Notes: a model not told the origin generated them from the sequence alone. 64,000 nucleotides of DNA from Actinomycetota bacterium (GCA_029850535.1 JARCRU010000111.1:1-64000), one strand, 5' to 3'; positions 17,836-27,695 are shown, numbered from the stretch's first letter. Translations and numbers: made by a program.

Positions 17836-19392
17836 TTACACAATGGGGTCGGCGTTGGACAGAGGAATTTCGTCCGCCACTGGGTGCAAACTGGCCCGCA
17901 ACTTCACCTCGGGCAAGGTCAGACTCAAGAGCAACGCCACGATTCCGACGGGAATCGCTAGGAGATATATGTGGCTGATGCTGGAGGAAATCGCGTGCAC
18001 GATCACGTTCAGGCCCTGGACGGGCAGCGTGCGCAAGGTGCTGGGCGTCCACTGTGACGCCGGCGGAAGTGCCCCTTGGTAGTGCGATGACTTAAGTCCC
18101 GCGGCCAGTTGGCGAGGCAGTTCATTGGAGAAGATTGCTCCGAAGACCGCCGTGCCGAAACTTCCGCCGATCGAACGAAAAAAGTTGGAGCCCGCCGTGG
18201 CCGCACCCACGTCGGCGGGGTTCACCGCGTTTTGCACCGCCGTGATGAGGATCTGCATGACCAGACCAATTCCGACACCGAGGATCAACATGTACGCGGC
18301 CGTCACCACGGTCGACGTGGTGACCCCGATGGTTCCCAGAAGACCGATACCAATCGTCATGATCGCGGTACCCGCAATCGGGAAGGGGCGGTACTTCCAG
18401 CCCCGCACCACCAGCTGTCCCACAATGATCGAGGCCGAGAATAGTCCGACCATCATTGGCAACAGGCGAAGGCCCGAATTCGTGGGCGACGCCCCGTGAA
18501 CGTCTTGGAAGTACAGCGGCAAAAATGTCATCGCCCCGAACATTGCGAATCCCACCACGAAGCCGATCGCCGAGGCGGAGGAGAACACGCGATTGGCGAA
18601 CAGACTCGGTGGCAAGACCGGCTCGCTGGAGCGCCGTTCGATGAGAATGAAGACGATGGTGAAGACCACGCCGGCAACCAGGAGCGCGATTGACTTGACC
18701 GATCCCCAGGCCTGACTCGAACCACCGAGCGACGTGAACAGAATGAACGACGACGCGGCGATCGTCAACGTGACGATGCCCGCGTAGTCAATGACGTGCT
18801 GCTTGCGCACGCCCGCGTTGGGCAGCGCGGCCGCCGTCACGCCGAGAGCCACAATGCCGAAGGGCACGTTGACGAAGAAGATCCATCGCCACGACCAGTA
18901 CTCCACGATGAAGCCACCCAGTAGTGGCCCGAGCACGGTCGCGGCACCGAAGACCGCCCCGAACAGCCCGGAGTAGCGACCGCGCTCGCGCGGAGGGACC
19001 ACGTCGGCGATCACCGCTTGCGCGCCCACCATGAGACCGCCACCACCCAAACCTTGCAGGGCACGAAACAAGATCAGTTCGGGCATGTTCTGAGCGAAGC
19101 CGCACGTCATCGACCCCACGAGAAAAATGATGATGGCCCAGATGAAGTAGACCTTTCTCCCGTGCAGGTCGCCGAGCTTGCCCCACAGCGGGGTGCTGAC
19201 CGTTGAAGCCAGTAGGTACGCCACCACCACCCAACTGAGGTGGTTGGCCCCGTGCAAGTCACCCACGATGGTCGGCAGGGCGGTGGAGACGATGGTGGAA
19301 TCGAGCGCCGCGAGCAGCATGCCGAGCATGAGGGCACTCAGAACAAAGTGGAGCTCTCGTTTCGCGAGAACACCGGGTGTCGAAGGCTCCAC
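17836..19392 (-). CDS. DHA2-family MFS drug exporter (14-helix type)
   Basis: A 518-residue EmrB/QacA-like proton-driven exporter. Motif D1 is seen in LAALDSTIVSTALPTIVGDL, motif A in GKLGDLHGRKVYF, motif B in ILFRALQGLGGGGLM and motif C in GPLLGGFIVEYWSWRWIFFVNVP. The GTG at 19392 has AGGAG six bases upstream, a better start than the open-frame start at 19461. No regulator is adjacent; substrates cannot be predicted. It is divergent from nhaA. Confidence 0.93.
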   Translation of the reverse strand: MEPSTPGVLAKRELHFVLSALMLGMLLAALDSTIVSTALPTIVGDLHGANHLSWVVVAYLLASTVSTPLWGKLGDLHGRKVYFIWAIIIFLVGSMTCGFAQNMPELILFRALQGLGGGGLMVGAQAVIADVVPPRERGRYSGLFGAVFGAATVLGPLLGGFIVEYWSWRWIFFVNVPFGIVALGVTAAALPNAGVRKQHVIDYAGIVTLTIAASSFILFTSLGGSSQAWGSVKSIALLVAGVVFTIVFILIERRSSEPVLPPSLFANRVFSSASAIGFVVGFAMFGAMTFLPLYFQDVHGASPTNSGLRLLPMMVGLFSASIIVGQLVVRGWKYRPFPIAGTAIMTIGIGLLGTIGVTTSTVVTAAYMLILGVGIGLVMQILITAVQNAVNPADVGAATAGSNFFRSIGGSFGTAVFGAIFSNELPRQLAAGLKSSHYQGALPPASQWTPSTLRTLPVQGLNVIVHAISSSISHIYLLAIPVGIVALLLSLTLPEVKLRASLHPVADEIPLSNADPIV

Positions 19393-19511
19393 ACGTACTC
19401 CTATTCGATTGACGCGAGTCCGCACGAATAGGGCGAGACAGCAGCGAACGAACGCGTTCACCTCATCTTACCGACCCGCCCATTTTGGCAATGGCTGATT
19501 AGGCTGAGGGG

Positions 19512-20663
19512 ATGTCCCGCGGCGGCGGGCGCCTGCGTCGCGCCCTCGATCACCCCTACGCGGCGGCGCTCACCGTCGGTTCGGGCGCGGTCCTCGCGCT
19601 CGTATGGTCCGCCGTGGCCTCGTCGAGTTACCGCTCCGTGGTCGCCACGACGTGGTTCCACGGTCGCGACGTCGGACTACACACCCTCGTGATCAACGGC
19701 GCCATGACCCTCTTCTTCGCCACGGTGGGCCTGGAACTGTCGCGCGAATCCCACGCGCAGTGGCGACGCCACCTGCGCGAATCCATTCCTCCCCTCGTCG
19801 GCGCGGTGGGTGGCATGGCCGGCACCGCGGCACTCTCACTTCTCCTGGGTGGTCTCTGGCACTCCTCGGCGCTGCGCCGGGGCTGGGGCGTTCCCATGGC
19901 GACCGACATCGCTTTCACGCTGGGTGTGCTCGCGCTCGCCGGACCTCGCATCCCGACCCCGCTGCGGATCTTTCTCTTGACGCTCGCGATCGCCGACGAC
20001 GTCTTGAGCGTGGTCGTTTTGTCGGTGACGGGAGCCACCCACGTACGCGTTATCGGGCTCGTCGCGGTCGCCGTGGTGATCGCCGCAGGAGTCGTCGTCG
20101 GTCGCCGCCTCCCCCCCGTTCCGGCCTTCACGCTGATTCTGGTGGCGGCGTGGTTCGCCTTCGCCTTCGCGGGCGTCGAGCCGGCACTCTCGGGGGTCGT
20201 GGCGGGACTGCTCATCCCCGTGGCGTCAATCCCCGCACGACGCCTCGAAGTGCACGTCGTGCGGTGGTCGGTCGGCGTGGTCCTGCCCGCCTTCGCCCTC
20301 GTCGCTTGCGGCATCTCCTGGAGCGCACTCAGCCTGTCGGGAGCGAGCGGCAAAGTGATTTTTGGCACGACGGCGGTACGCCTCGCGGGCAAAGTGATCG
20401 GCATCGGACTCGGCGTCGTCATTGCGGGTTGGTTCGGAGCCCGACGACACCCCAGCATCACTGCGCCGGTCCTGGTGGGGGCAAGTTTGCTCTGCGCCAT
20501 TGGCTTCACGGTACCCCTGCTGTTCGCCGGCGCACTGTTCTCTCCCACCAGTTCCACCTACGGTGCCTTCACCGTCGGACTCCTCGTTGCGTCGCTCCTG
20601 GGTGCGGGTGGCGGGGTAGCGATACTTCGTCGCGCGACACGCCCGCGCGACACGACCGCCTAG
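19512..20663 (+). CDS. nhaA: NhaA-type Na+/H+ antiporter
   Basis: A 383-residue polytopic protein. The core GWGVPMATDIAFTLGVLALAG, followed by IPTPLRIFLLTLAIADD, aligns with NhaA and keeps the adjacent Asp pair that carries sodium and protons. The C-terminal ILVGAS-like segment (LVGASLLCAIGFTVPLLFAG) is also conserved. It exchanges external protons for internal Na+ across the cytoplasmic membrane. The gene stands alone between a divergent exporter and a Fur-family gene. Confidence 0.93.
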   Translation: MSRGGGRLRRALDHPYAAALTVGSGAVLALVWSAVASSSYRSVVATTWFHGRDVGLHTLVINGAMTLFFATVGLELSRESHAQWRRHLRESIPPLVGAVGGMAGTAALSLLLGGLWHSSALRRGWGVPMATDIAFTLGVLALAGPRIPTPLRIFLLTLAIADDVLSVVVLSVTGATHVRVIGLVAVAVVIAAGVVVGRRLPPVPAFTLILVAAWFAFAFAGVEPALSGVVAGLLIPVASIPARRLEVHVVRWSVGVVLPAFALVACGISWSALSLSGASGKVIFGTTAVRLAGKVIGIGLGVVIAGWFGARRHPSITAPVLVGASLLCAIGFTVPLLFAGALFSPTSSTYGAFTVGLLVASLLGAGGGVAILRRATRPRDTTA

Positions 20664-20703
20664 CGATGCCGAGGGACCGGTTCACGCGTTCTACGCTGAA
20701 CTC

Positions 20704-21168
20704 ATGACGTTGAACGTGGCCCGCCGGGAGGAAGTGCTCGAGACCCTGCGCCAACACGCCAAGCGCATCACTGCCCCGAAGCGGGCCGTCGTCGAGGTGC
20801 TCGTGACCACGGACGACCACCTCACGGCGGACGAGGTGACCCACCTCGTCCAACTGGTGCGTCCCGACGTTAGCCCCTCGACGGTGTACCGCATCCTCGA
20901 AGAGCTCGAAGACCTGGCTCTGGTGGTGCATTCCCACACGGGTCACGCCGCTGCGGTGTACCACTTGGCGGGTCGCTCCCACGGTCACGTGACCTGTGAA
21001 GTGTGTCACGTGACCTTCGAAGTCCCCGCCGACGTCTTTGATCTGATGGCCCGTGAACTCGACACGACCCTGGGCTTCGAGCTCGACCGACATCACGTGG
21101 CACTCTCGGGCGTGTGCGCTCAGTGTCGCGGCCTCGCGCTCGAGAGCCGTTCGACGACTCCCAACTAG
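20704..21168 (+). CDS. Fur-family metalloregulator
   Basis: A 154-residue winged-helix protein of the Fur/Zur/PerR family. The DNA-binding part includes RITAPKRAVVEVL and SPSTVYRILEELEDL (the recognition helix region). The metal region has HSHTGHAAAVYHLAGRSHGHVTCEVC, with a second CxxC (CAQC) near residue 139 for structural zinc. The metal sensed (iron, zinc, or peroxide via iron) cannot be decided. It lies 40 bases after nhaA and 43 before an ABC exporter. Confidence 0.9.
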   Translation: MTLNVARREEVLETLRQHAKRITAPKRAVVEVLVTTDDHLTADEVTHLVQLVRPDVSPSTVYRILEELEDLALVVHSHTGHAAAVYHLAGRSHGHVTCEVCHVTFEVPADVFDLMARELDTTLGFELDRHHVALSGVCAQCRGLALESRSTTPN

Positions 21169-21211
21169 CGACACACGACGCACCTCCTTCAGTAGTGTGC
21201 AGACAGAACCC

Positions 21212-22129
21212 ATGTTGAAAATCGACCACCTCAGCAAACACTACGGCGAGACCCTCGCGGTGAACGACCTCGATTTTGAGGTGAAGGCGGGAGTGGTCAC
21301 GGGCTTTCTCGGCCCCAACGGTTCGGGGAAGTCAACGACCATGCGCGTGATCATGGGCCTCGATCGCCCCTCCAGCGGGCGCGCCACCATCAACGGTCAG
21401 ACCTACGACCAGCTGAAGTCCCCGTTGCGCGAGGTCGGCGCACTGCTCGACGCCAAAGCTCTCGACCCCAGCCGCTCGGCGCGCAATCACCTGCGCGCCC
21501 TCGCTCTCGCCAATCGCATTCCCGTCTCCCGGGTGGATGAGGTGCTCGAATTCGTCGGCGTCGCCTCGGTGGCCAACAAGAAGGTGGGCGGCTTCTCGCT
21601 CGGCATGAGCCAGCGATTGGGCATCGCCGGGGCGCTGCTGGGCGACCCGGGCATCTTGCTCTTCGACGAACCGGTCAATGGCCTCGACCCCGAGGGTATC
21701 CGGTGGATACGCGACTTCTTCCGCTCACTGGCCAAGGAGGGGCGGACCGTCTTCGTCTCCTCGCACCTCATGAGCGAGATGGCGGTGAGCGCGGATCAGA
21801 TCATCGTCATTGGCCGCGGCAAGTTCATCACCTCGGGCACCGTCGACGACTTGACCGCCAACGCCGTGGGCACTGTCTTAGTGCGTAGCAACGACCCCGC
21901 GCGCCTCGCTGAGGTGCTGCGCGCGGCGAACGCCACCGTGGAGGTCCTCAACGACAACGGCCTGAACGTGGGCGGACTGAATTCGGAACAAGTGGGCGAG
22001 GCCGCATTCGCGGCGGGCATCGTCGTGCATGAGCTCACTCCCCAACGCGCCTCCCTCGAAGACGTCTTCATGACCCTGACCGCCGACTCCCTGGAGTACG
22101 GCCACAAGAACCTGGAGGCGAACTCGTGA
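21212..22129 (+). CDS. ABC-2 exporter ATP-binding subunit
   Basis: A 305-residue ATPase. Walker A GPNGSGKST is near residue 35, the signature FSLGMSQRLGIA near 130, Walker B ILLFDEPVNGLDPEG near 150, and a switch His in VSSHLMSEM. The C-terminal extension is of the DrrA/CcmA type. ATG 21212 was chosen because upstream codons in the open frame overlap the fur gene. The downstream permease overlaps by four bases, so the two make one transporter. Confidence 0.93.
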   Translation: MLKIDHLSKHYGETLAVNDLDFEVKAGVVTGFLGPNGSGKSTTMRVIMGLDRPSSGRATINGQTYDQLKSPLREVGALLDAKALDPSRSARNHLRALALANRIPVSRVDEVLEFVGVASVANKKVGGFSLGMSQRLGIAGALLGDPGILLFDEPVNGLDPEGIRWIRDFFRSLAKEGRTVFVSSHLMSEMAVSADQIIVIGRGKFITSGTVDDLTANAVGTVLVRSNDPARLAEVLRAANATVEVLNDNGLNVGGLNSEQVGEAAFAAGIVVHELTPQRASLEDVFMTLTADSLEYGHKNLEANS

Positions 22130-22917
22130 GTACGTCGCCCACCCTCGTCGACACGACCCGTGCGGAGTTTCTAAAGTTCCGCACGGTGCGCGCGACCTTT
22201 ATCGGCCTGATCACCCTGATCGTCTTGACCATCGGCCTGGCCGTTCTGATCACGCTGGTCATCAAGGCCAACTGGAGCCAGCGCAGTCCCGTCGAACGCC
22301 TGGCGTTCGATCCGGTCGCCACCAGCCTGGTCGGGGTGTTCTTCGCCCAATTCGCGGTGGGCGTCTTAGGGGCGCGCAACATCACGTCGGAATACGCCTC
22401 GGGTGCGATCCGCACGACGCTCGCCGCCGTGCCACGTCGGGTGCGTCTCGTCGTCTCCAAGGTGATCGTGCTCCTCGTGACGTTCTTCGTCGTCGGTCAG
22501 GTCGTCGTCTTCTGCGCCTTCGAAATTGGTCAAATGATCTATCGCAGTGGCCATCTACCCTCGGGGACGCTGTCGAATTCCACCGACCTGCGCGCGGTGA
22601 TCATGGCCGGGATCTACCTGACGCTGCTGACTCTGGTGGGTTTTGGCCTGGGCCTGATTCTGCGCACGACCTCGGTCACCATCTCGATCTACGTGACGTT
22701 GTTGTTGATCATTCCGATCATCGTGAACTTCCTCCCCTCGAGTTGGCAGGACCACATCAGCAAGTACCTGCCCTCGAATCTTGGACAATCGATGACGTCA
22801 CCGAGCGCCATCTCGTCCCATTCCTTCTCGTGGGGAACCGCCACGATTGTGCTCGTGATCTACACCATCGTCATCGTGGGCATCGGTACACTCCTGTTGA
22901 CTCGTCGCGACGCCTAA
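22126..22917 (+). CDS. ABC-2 exporter membrane subunit
   Basis: A 263-residue protein with about six hydrophobic segments and the start region TRAEFLKFRTVRATFIGL, typical of ABC-2 permeases that pair with DrrA-like ATPases. GTG 22126 overlaps the ATPase stop (GTGA). Together they probably export a drug-like or lipid substrate; nothing in the sequence narrows this. Confidence 0.9.
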   Translation: MSTSPTLVDTTRAEFLKFRTVRATFIGLITLIVLTIGLAVLITLVIKANWSQRSPVERLAFDPVATSLVGVFFAQFAVGVLGARNITSEYASGAIRTTLAAVPRRVRLVVSKVIVLLVTFFVVGQVVVFCAFEIGQMIYRSGHLPSGTLSNSTDLRAVIMAGIYLTLLTLVGFGLGLILRTTSVTISIYVTLLLIIPIIVNFLPSSWQDHISKYLPSNLGQSMTSPSAISSHSFSWGTATIVLVIYTIVIVGIGTLLLTRRDA

Positions 22918-22953
22918 CGCCACTTCGTCCAGACCGCTGGTTTCATTACTCGC

Positions 22954-23010
22954 GGGTTACCCTATGATCGTCGCCTTACTGATGGGTTACCCGTCAACGA
23001 CGGTTAACCC
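22954..23010. promoter_or_regulatory. Three GGGTTACCC / GGTTAACCC sites upstream of accDA
   Basis: GGGTTACCC occurs at 22954-22962 and 22984-22992 and the related palindrome GGTTAACCC at 23002-23010, in the 122-base spacer before the carboxyltransferase gene. The first two are exactly 30 bases apart, three helical turns. Repeated palindromes on one DNA face in a promoter suggest a cooperative repressor or activator site; the cognate protein is unknown. Confidence 0.55.
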
Positions 23011-23039
23011 AAAAATGACCTGTGACATAATTGGGATCC

Positions 23040-24878
23040 ATGATTGAATCCACTGGCAATAGTGGGTCGCCCCACGACGAAGACTTTGACCACTCTTTTT
23101 TTGGTGAGGGACACCCGGTCGGACTGCCCACCTTCGAACCCGAGGTAGAAGCGCATTTACGCAACCGCCGCAAGATCAACAGCCCGGGGGAATTACTCAA
23201 ACTCCAAGAACTGGTGCACTTCAAGTCGAGCCACGGGCGTTGGAGTATCGGTAAGGACCTCATCGGCCTCATTCGTAGTGGTACGTCCGGTGAACGCGAC
23301 GAGTCCTACCTGGACAAGTTGCGCCGCGAGACCGGTCGGGGCAAATCTGAATCTTCGACCTACGGTCTCGCGAACTTCGACGGTCACCCCGTGGTCCTGT
23401 ACGCGATGAATTGGGACTTCTTCGCGGGCTCACTCGGCGTCGTCTCCGGGGAGACCTTCCAGGCCGCCGCCGACCTGGCGATCTCCAAGAAACTCCCTTT
23501 CGTGAGCGTCTACGTCTCTAGCGGGGTGCGCCAGCACGAGAACTTCGCCGGCCTCACCCAGATGACACGCATGGTGGAAGCGATCCGCCACTATAAGGAA
23601 AAGGTCGACCTGCCACAGATCGCCGTTCTCCTGGGCAACGTCTGGGGCGGCGTCTCCGCGAGCGCCGTACCCAACGCCGATCTCATTTTGGCAACCTCGG
23701 GAACCGACTACGGTTTCGCTGGGCCGAACGTCATCGAGGCGTTCGAGGGGAGTGCCGTGCCTTCGGGTTCCCAGAGCGCCGAAGCCAACCTGCTCGACCG
23801 CAATATTGACGTCGTCTTGCACGACGTCAAGGAACTTGTCACCTACGTGGGGGCGCTACTCTCCTCAACGGCGCGACCGGATCGACAACACCAATTGAAC
23901 ACCGAAACGGTTCCCACCTTTCGCAACGTCAGCGCCCCCGACGCTCGTCGGACCTTCGATTTCGGACCCGAGGGTATTCAAGGACCCAGCTTCGACATCG
24001 CCCCGGACGCGGAACTCGTACGCCCCTCGCATTCGCGCACTCCCTCGAGTGACCCGGCCGACGCACTCGTCGAGCGGTACCAGGACCTGATGACCGACGC
24101 CAATCGCGTCGACCTGGAGTTCATCGCGCGCTACGCCTTCAACGACACCACCGCCGTCTACAACTTCGTGCAGGAGAAGGACTACCGACGATACCCGGCC
24201 ATCGTCGGAGCCTTCGCCAAGATCGGCGCCCAGCCCTTCGTCATCGTCGGGACCCAACCCTCGTACCAGCGCATCGGCGACACCGTCGTCAAGCGACCCT
24301 CGAACCCGGCGCCCGAGGACTTCGCCTTCATGGAGCGCATGCTCGACATCGGGGAGCGGCTGGGGCTACCCGCCCTGTTCGTGACCGACACCCTGGGCGC
24401 CAAGCCGACTCTGGAGAGCGAACGGCGCGGCCAGAGCCGTGCCATTGCCCGGTCCATCTTGAAGGGCATCGACTACTCCGAGCCCGTGATCACGGTCGTG
24501 GCTGGCGCGCTGGGCTCGGGGGGCGGCCTCGCCACGACGCCCATGGCCGATCACGTCATCATGCTGGAAAAGGCCATGGCGTTCGTCGCCGAACCGCGTT
24601 CGGCCGCTTCCATCCTCTACAAGACGCCGGCCCCGACCCACGAGCAGGTCAAGGTGACGGTCTCGACGATGCGTTCCACCGCCGCCGACCAGCTCGACCT
24701 CGGGCTTATCGACGAAGTGGTGAGCGAGGACCCGAACCCGTTCGTCACCGTCGAACATCTCCATCACGCCATCCTGGCCTCCTACGTCGAACTCGCCGCG
24801 CTGTCGCAAAAGAAGCGACGGGCGCGACGCCAGGAGCGCATCCGCAATCTGCGGGCCTTCGAGATCGTTCAGGAGTGA
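23040..24878 (+). CDS. Fused acetyl-CoA carboxylase carboxyltransferase (AccD-AccA)
   Basis: A 612-residue protein carrying both halves of carboxyltransferase. The AccD-like half (about 20-280) holds YGLANFDGHPVVLYAMNWDF, GGSLGVVSGE-type oxyanion residues and QIAVLLGNVWGGVSASAV. The AccA-like half (about 330-600) holds ALGSGGGLATTPMADHVIMLE and AEPRSAASILYK. The zinc ribbon of classical AccD is absent. The enzyme moves CO2 from carboxybiotin to acetyl-CoA or another acyl-CoA; the biotin carboxylase partner is not in the window. ATG 23040 is preferred to TTG 23031. It converges on the CoA-transferase with a 10-base overlap. Confidence 0.88.
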   Translation: MIESTGNSGSPHDEDFDHSFFGEGHPVGLPTFEPEVEAHLRNRRKINSPGELLKLQELVHFKSSHGRWSIGKDLIGLIRSGTSGERDESYLDKLRRETGRGKSESSTYGLANFDGHPVVLYAMNWDFFAGSLGVVSGETFQAAADLAISKKLPFVSVYVSSGVRQHENFAGLTQMTRMVEAIRHYKEKVDLPQIAVLLGNVWGGVSASAVPNADLILATSGTDYGFAGPNVIEAFEGSAVPSGSQSAEANLLDRNIDVVLHDVKELVTYVGALLSSTARPDRQHQLNTETVPTFRNVSAPDARRTFDFGPEGIQGPSFDIAPDAELVRPSHSRTPSSDPADALVERYQDLMTDANRVDLEFIARYAFNDTTAVYNFVQEKDYRRYPAIVGAFAKIGAQPFVIVGTQPSYQRIGDTVVKRPSNPAPEDFAFMERMLDIGERLGLPALFVTDTLGAKPTLESERRGQSRAIARSILKGIDYSEPVITVVAGALGSGGGLATTPMADHVIMLEKAMAFVAEPRSAASILYKTPAPTHEQVKVTVSTMRSTAADQLDLGLIDEVVSEDPNPFVTVEHLHHAILASYVELAALSQKKRRARRQERIRNLRAFEIVQE

Positions 24879-26041
24879 CGATCCTTCTGGCCGAGTAGTT
24901 CCGCGGTGTCCTGACCCAGTCGACGTGGCCCGCTGCGCACGCGAGGACGCACGCCGTCGATACGCAGGGGCGAGCGCATGGTGTGAACGAGGCCGTACGG
25001 CGTCGACATCTCGTCGACGAAATCACCCGCCGCGATCGTCTCCTGAGCGAACGCCCCCGCCACGTCGAGGATCGGAGCGTGGGGCACACCGACCTCCCCC
25101 AGCACCTTGAGCCACTCGTCGGTGGTGCGAGTCACGAAAACCCGCTCCAGACTCTCGCGCAAGTCGTCGCGTCGCGCCACGCGCTGGTCGTTACGCTCGA
25201 AGTCGCGCGACGCCCGGAGCACTTGGTCGTCCAGCGCCTCGAGAAGTCGCGCGAATTGCGCGTCGGTGCCCACCGCCAACATGACGAGGCCATCGCTCGT
25301 GCGCAGGGGGCCGTAGGGAGCAATGGAGGGATGATCATTGCCCAGACGGCGCGGATTCACTCCGGTGGCCAGGTATCCCTGAGCCTGGTTGATCAGCGCC
25401 GACATCGTCGACTCGAGCAGTGGCGCCTCGAAATGTCGCCCGGGGCGCCCGGCGAGGCGAGCGTAGAGGCCGGTGACGAGCGCGATGGCCCCGTAGAGTC
25501 CGGTGATCACGTCAGCCAGCGGTGCCCCCACCTTGGTAGGCGCGCCGCTGGCCTCTCCCGTCACCCCCATCAGCCCCGAACGAGCCTGCGCGAGCACGTC
25601 GAAGGACGGCAACGTCGACAAGTCCGAACCCGAGGCCGCGGGCGTCACGCTCACCCACACGCATTCGGGATTAGCGCGACGAAGACGTTCGATGCCGAGT
25701 TGGGCGTACTGCGAAGGGAGATAGTTCTCGACCACCGCGTCCGCTTCGCGAACGAGGGCTTCGATCGCCGCGAAGTCATCGGGGTTACGCAAGTCCGCGA
25801 CGACGTTACGACGATGACGATTGACGGCTAGGTAGTACGTCGCGTCCTCGCCGAAGTAGGGTGGCGCCAACGCCCGCACGGGGTCGCCGTCAGGGCCCTC
25901 CACCTTGACGACGTCAGCGCCCAAGTCACCAGCGATCATCGCGGCTAACGGGCCGGCGAGGACGCGCGAGAAGTCGAGCACGCGCACACCCTCGAGGGGT
26001 AGGCCCGAACCCGTGTTGACATCGCTGAGTTCCCAGACCAC
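24869..26041 (-). CDS. Class III (CaiB/BaiF) CoA-transferase
   Basis: A 390-residue family III CoA-transferase. The start PLEGVRVLDFSRVLAGPLAAMIAGDLGADVVKVEGP is diagnostic. The catalytic Asp is expected in the ADVITGLYGAIALV segment near residue 175. Substrate specificity in this family is not predictable from sequence. The GTG at 26041 starts it; a second GTG eight codons in is possible. It follows the exporter gene upstream by 20 bases. Confidence 0.92.
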   Translation of the reverse strand: MVWELSDVNTGSGLPLEGVRVLDFSRVLAGPLAAMIAGDLGADVVKVEGPDGDPVRALAPPYFGEDATYYLAVNRHRRNVVADLRNPDDFAAIEALVREADAVVENYLPSQYAQLGIERLRRANPECVWVSVTPAASGSDLSTLPSFDVLAQARSGLMGVTGEASGAPTKVGAPLADVITGLYGAIALVTGLYARLAGRPGRHFEAPLLESTMSALINQAQGYLATGVNPRRLGNDHPSIAPYGPLRTSDGLVMLAVGTDAQFARLLEALDDQVLRASRDFERNDQRVARRDDLRESLERVFVTRTTDEWLKVLGEVGVPHAPILDVAGAFAQETIAAGDFVDEMSTPYGLVHTMRSPLRIDGVRPRVRSGPRRLGQDTAELLGQKDRHS

Positions 26042-26061
26042 GCTTGAACTCTAGACCCGTA

Positions 26062-27621
26062 TCAGGACTGTTGAAGTGGCGACAGGGAGTGCACGACATG
26101 CCCCGGGGTATCCGCCAGTCGCGGCAGAAAGAAGAACGTCAGAGCTCCCATCACGATCGCCGTCAGACCGGCCACGATGCAGCCGCGGTGAAACCCGTCC
26201 ATGAAGGCGCGTATGAGGCCGTCGTGGATCGTGGCCCCCTGGGATCTAGTAGGTGACAAGGCGACGACGCGCAGCGCGGCCTGCATCGAACTCTGGGCAA
26301 GGGTGACATCGTGGTGGTTGAATCCGAGGGGCGCGAGGACCACGGCGACACTCTTACCGAAGAGTGAGGAGAAGACGGAGCCCACGACCGCGACGCCCAG
26401 AGTGCCGCCCAGTTCTCTGGTTGTCTCGTTGACCGCGGCCCCCGCACCAATCTGTGCCGCCGTTAGTGAACCCATCAGCGCCGAGGTCGACGGTGACGAG
26501 ATGAACGAAAAGCCCACCGCCAGCAACATCATCGAGACCACCACCGCACCCCAGTACGCGGCGTGCGCGCCAAACTGCGTCATCCACAACATGGCACCCC
26601 CCATGATGACGAGGCCCGACGACACGATCCAGCGCACGCCGAGGCGCAACGCCAACACCGCGCCAATCGGGGTGGCGATGATCGTGACAATGGCGAAGGG
26701 CAAGGTGTGAACACCCGCCGACAAGGGTGAGTACCCGTGGACCAACTGGAAGTACTGGGTCACGAGGAAGACGAAGCCGAAGAGGCAGAAGAAGCTCGTG
26801 GCAATGGCCGCCGCTGCGGAGGAGAAGACGGCACTGTGAAAAAGACGGATGTCCAGCATGGGATCGGTGAGACGACGTTCGTACAGGGCAAAGAGGAGCA
26901 GGGTCAGCACTGATACCACGAAGAGCGCGAGGACCTTCGCACTGAGCCAACCCCACGACGGTCCCTCGATGATGCCGAGCACCAGCGACGAGACGCTCAC
27001 GCTGCCTAACGCGAGACCGCCGAGGTCCACGCGGCGCACCACGGGACTCCGCGACTCGGGGACGATGAAGGCCGCCAGGGCGATCGTGAGACACGCGACG
27101 GGCACGTTGACGATGAACACCGAGCCGTACCAGTAGTGATCGATCAGGTAGCCACCCGCAATGGGTCCCACGGCGATGGCGATGCCCGCGGTGGCCCCCC
27201 AGATTCCGAACGCCTTCGCGCGGTCCGCCAGATCGTCGAAGGACGCCGTGATTAGCGACAACGTGGCCGGAAAGGTGAACGCCGCCGACGCCCCCATCAG
27301 GGCGCGCGCGATCAGCAGTTGCGTCATGGAGTGACTCTCGGCGGCCATCACCGAAAAGAGGGCGAAGGTCACCAGGGACAGTTGCATCACTCGACGCCGG
27401 CCCCAGCGATCAGAGAGTTCACCCCCCGCGAGGAGCAGTCCGGCGAAGGGTAGGGAGTAACTGTCGACGATCCACTGCAGCCCGGAATCCGAGGCGTTCA
27501 ATTTGGCCGACAACGTGGGCAACGCGACGTTGACGATGGTGTTATCGATGACCACGATCAAGACCGCGATGCAGAGGACGGCCAAAATCAGCCAAGGGCT
27601 GTGCCGCCGTCGTCGGGCCAA
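26062..27621 (-). CDS. DHA2-family MFS exporter, probably TetR-controlled
   Basis: A 519-residue 14-helix exporter with VVIDNTIVNVALPTL (motif D1), GGELSDRWGRRRVM (motif A), LIARALMGASAAF (motif B) and GPIAGGYLIDHYWYGSVFIVNVP (motif C). The TTG at 27621 has GGAGGAG six bases upstream and gives MARRRRHSPWLIL, a natural MFS N-terminus; the open frame reaches 27666. It is divergent from tetR across a palindrome overlapping a TATAGT -10-like element, so repression by that TetR is likely. Confidence 0.92.
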   Translation of the reverse strand: MARRRRHSPWLILAVLCIAVLIVVIDNTIVNVALPTLSAKLNASDSGLQWIVDSYSLPFAGLLLAGGELSDRWGRRRVMQLSLVTFALFSVMAAESHSMTQLLIARALMGASAAFTFPATLSLITASFDDLADRAKAFGIWGATAGIAIAVGPIAGGYLIDHYWYGSVFIVNVPVACLTIALAAFIVPESRSPVVRRVDLGGLALGSVSVSSLVLGIIEGPSWGWLSAKVLALFVVSVLTLLLFALYERRLTDPMLDIRLFHSAVFSSAAAAIATSFFCLFGFVFLVTQYFQLVHGYSPLSAGVHTLPFAIVTIIATPIGAVLALRLGVRWIVSSGLVIMGGAMLWMTQFGAHAAYWGAVVVSMMLLAVGFSFISSPSTSALMGSLTAAQIGAGAAVNETTRELGGTLGVAVVGSVFSSLFGKSVAVVLAPLGFNHHDVTLAQSSMQAALRVVALSPTRSQGATIHDGLIRAFMDGFHRGCIVAGLTAIVMGALTFFFLPRLADTPGHVVHSLSPLQQS

Positions 27622-27669
27622 CTCGATCTCCTCCACCACAGACACTCGGGGACAATGCCAATCCAACTA

Positions 27670-27684
27670 TAGAACGTTGTTCTA
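27670..27684. promoter_or_regulatory. Palindromic operator between the exporter and tetR genes
   Basis: TAGAAC-GTT-GTTCTA is a perfect six-base-arm palindrome with a three-base centre. It lies 11 bases before the tetR ATG. On the minus strand the overlapping TATAGT (27671-27666) is a good -10 hexamer for the exporter. Size and placement match a TetR dimer site that would control both directions. Confidence 0.82.
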
Positions 27685-27695
27685 CACTTCTGAAG

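Noticed and set aside
21053-21211. Extended N-terminus for the ABC exporter ATPase
   Set aside because: It overlaps the fur-family gene and has no ATPase homology before the ATG at 21212.
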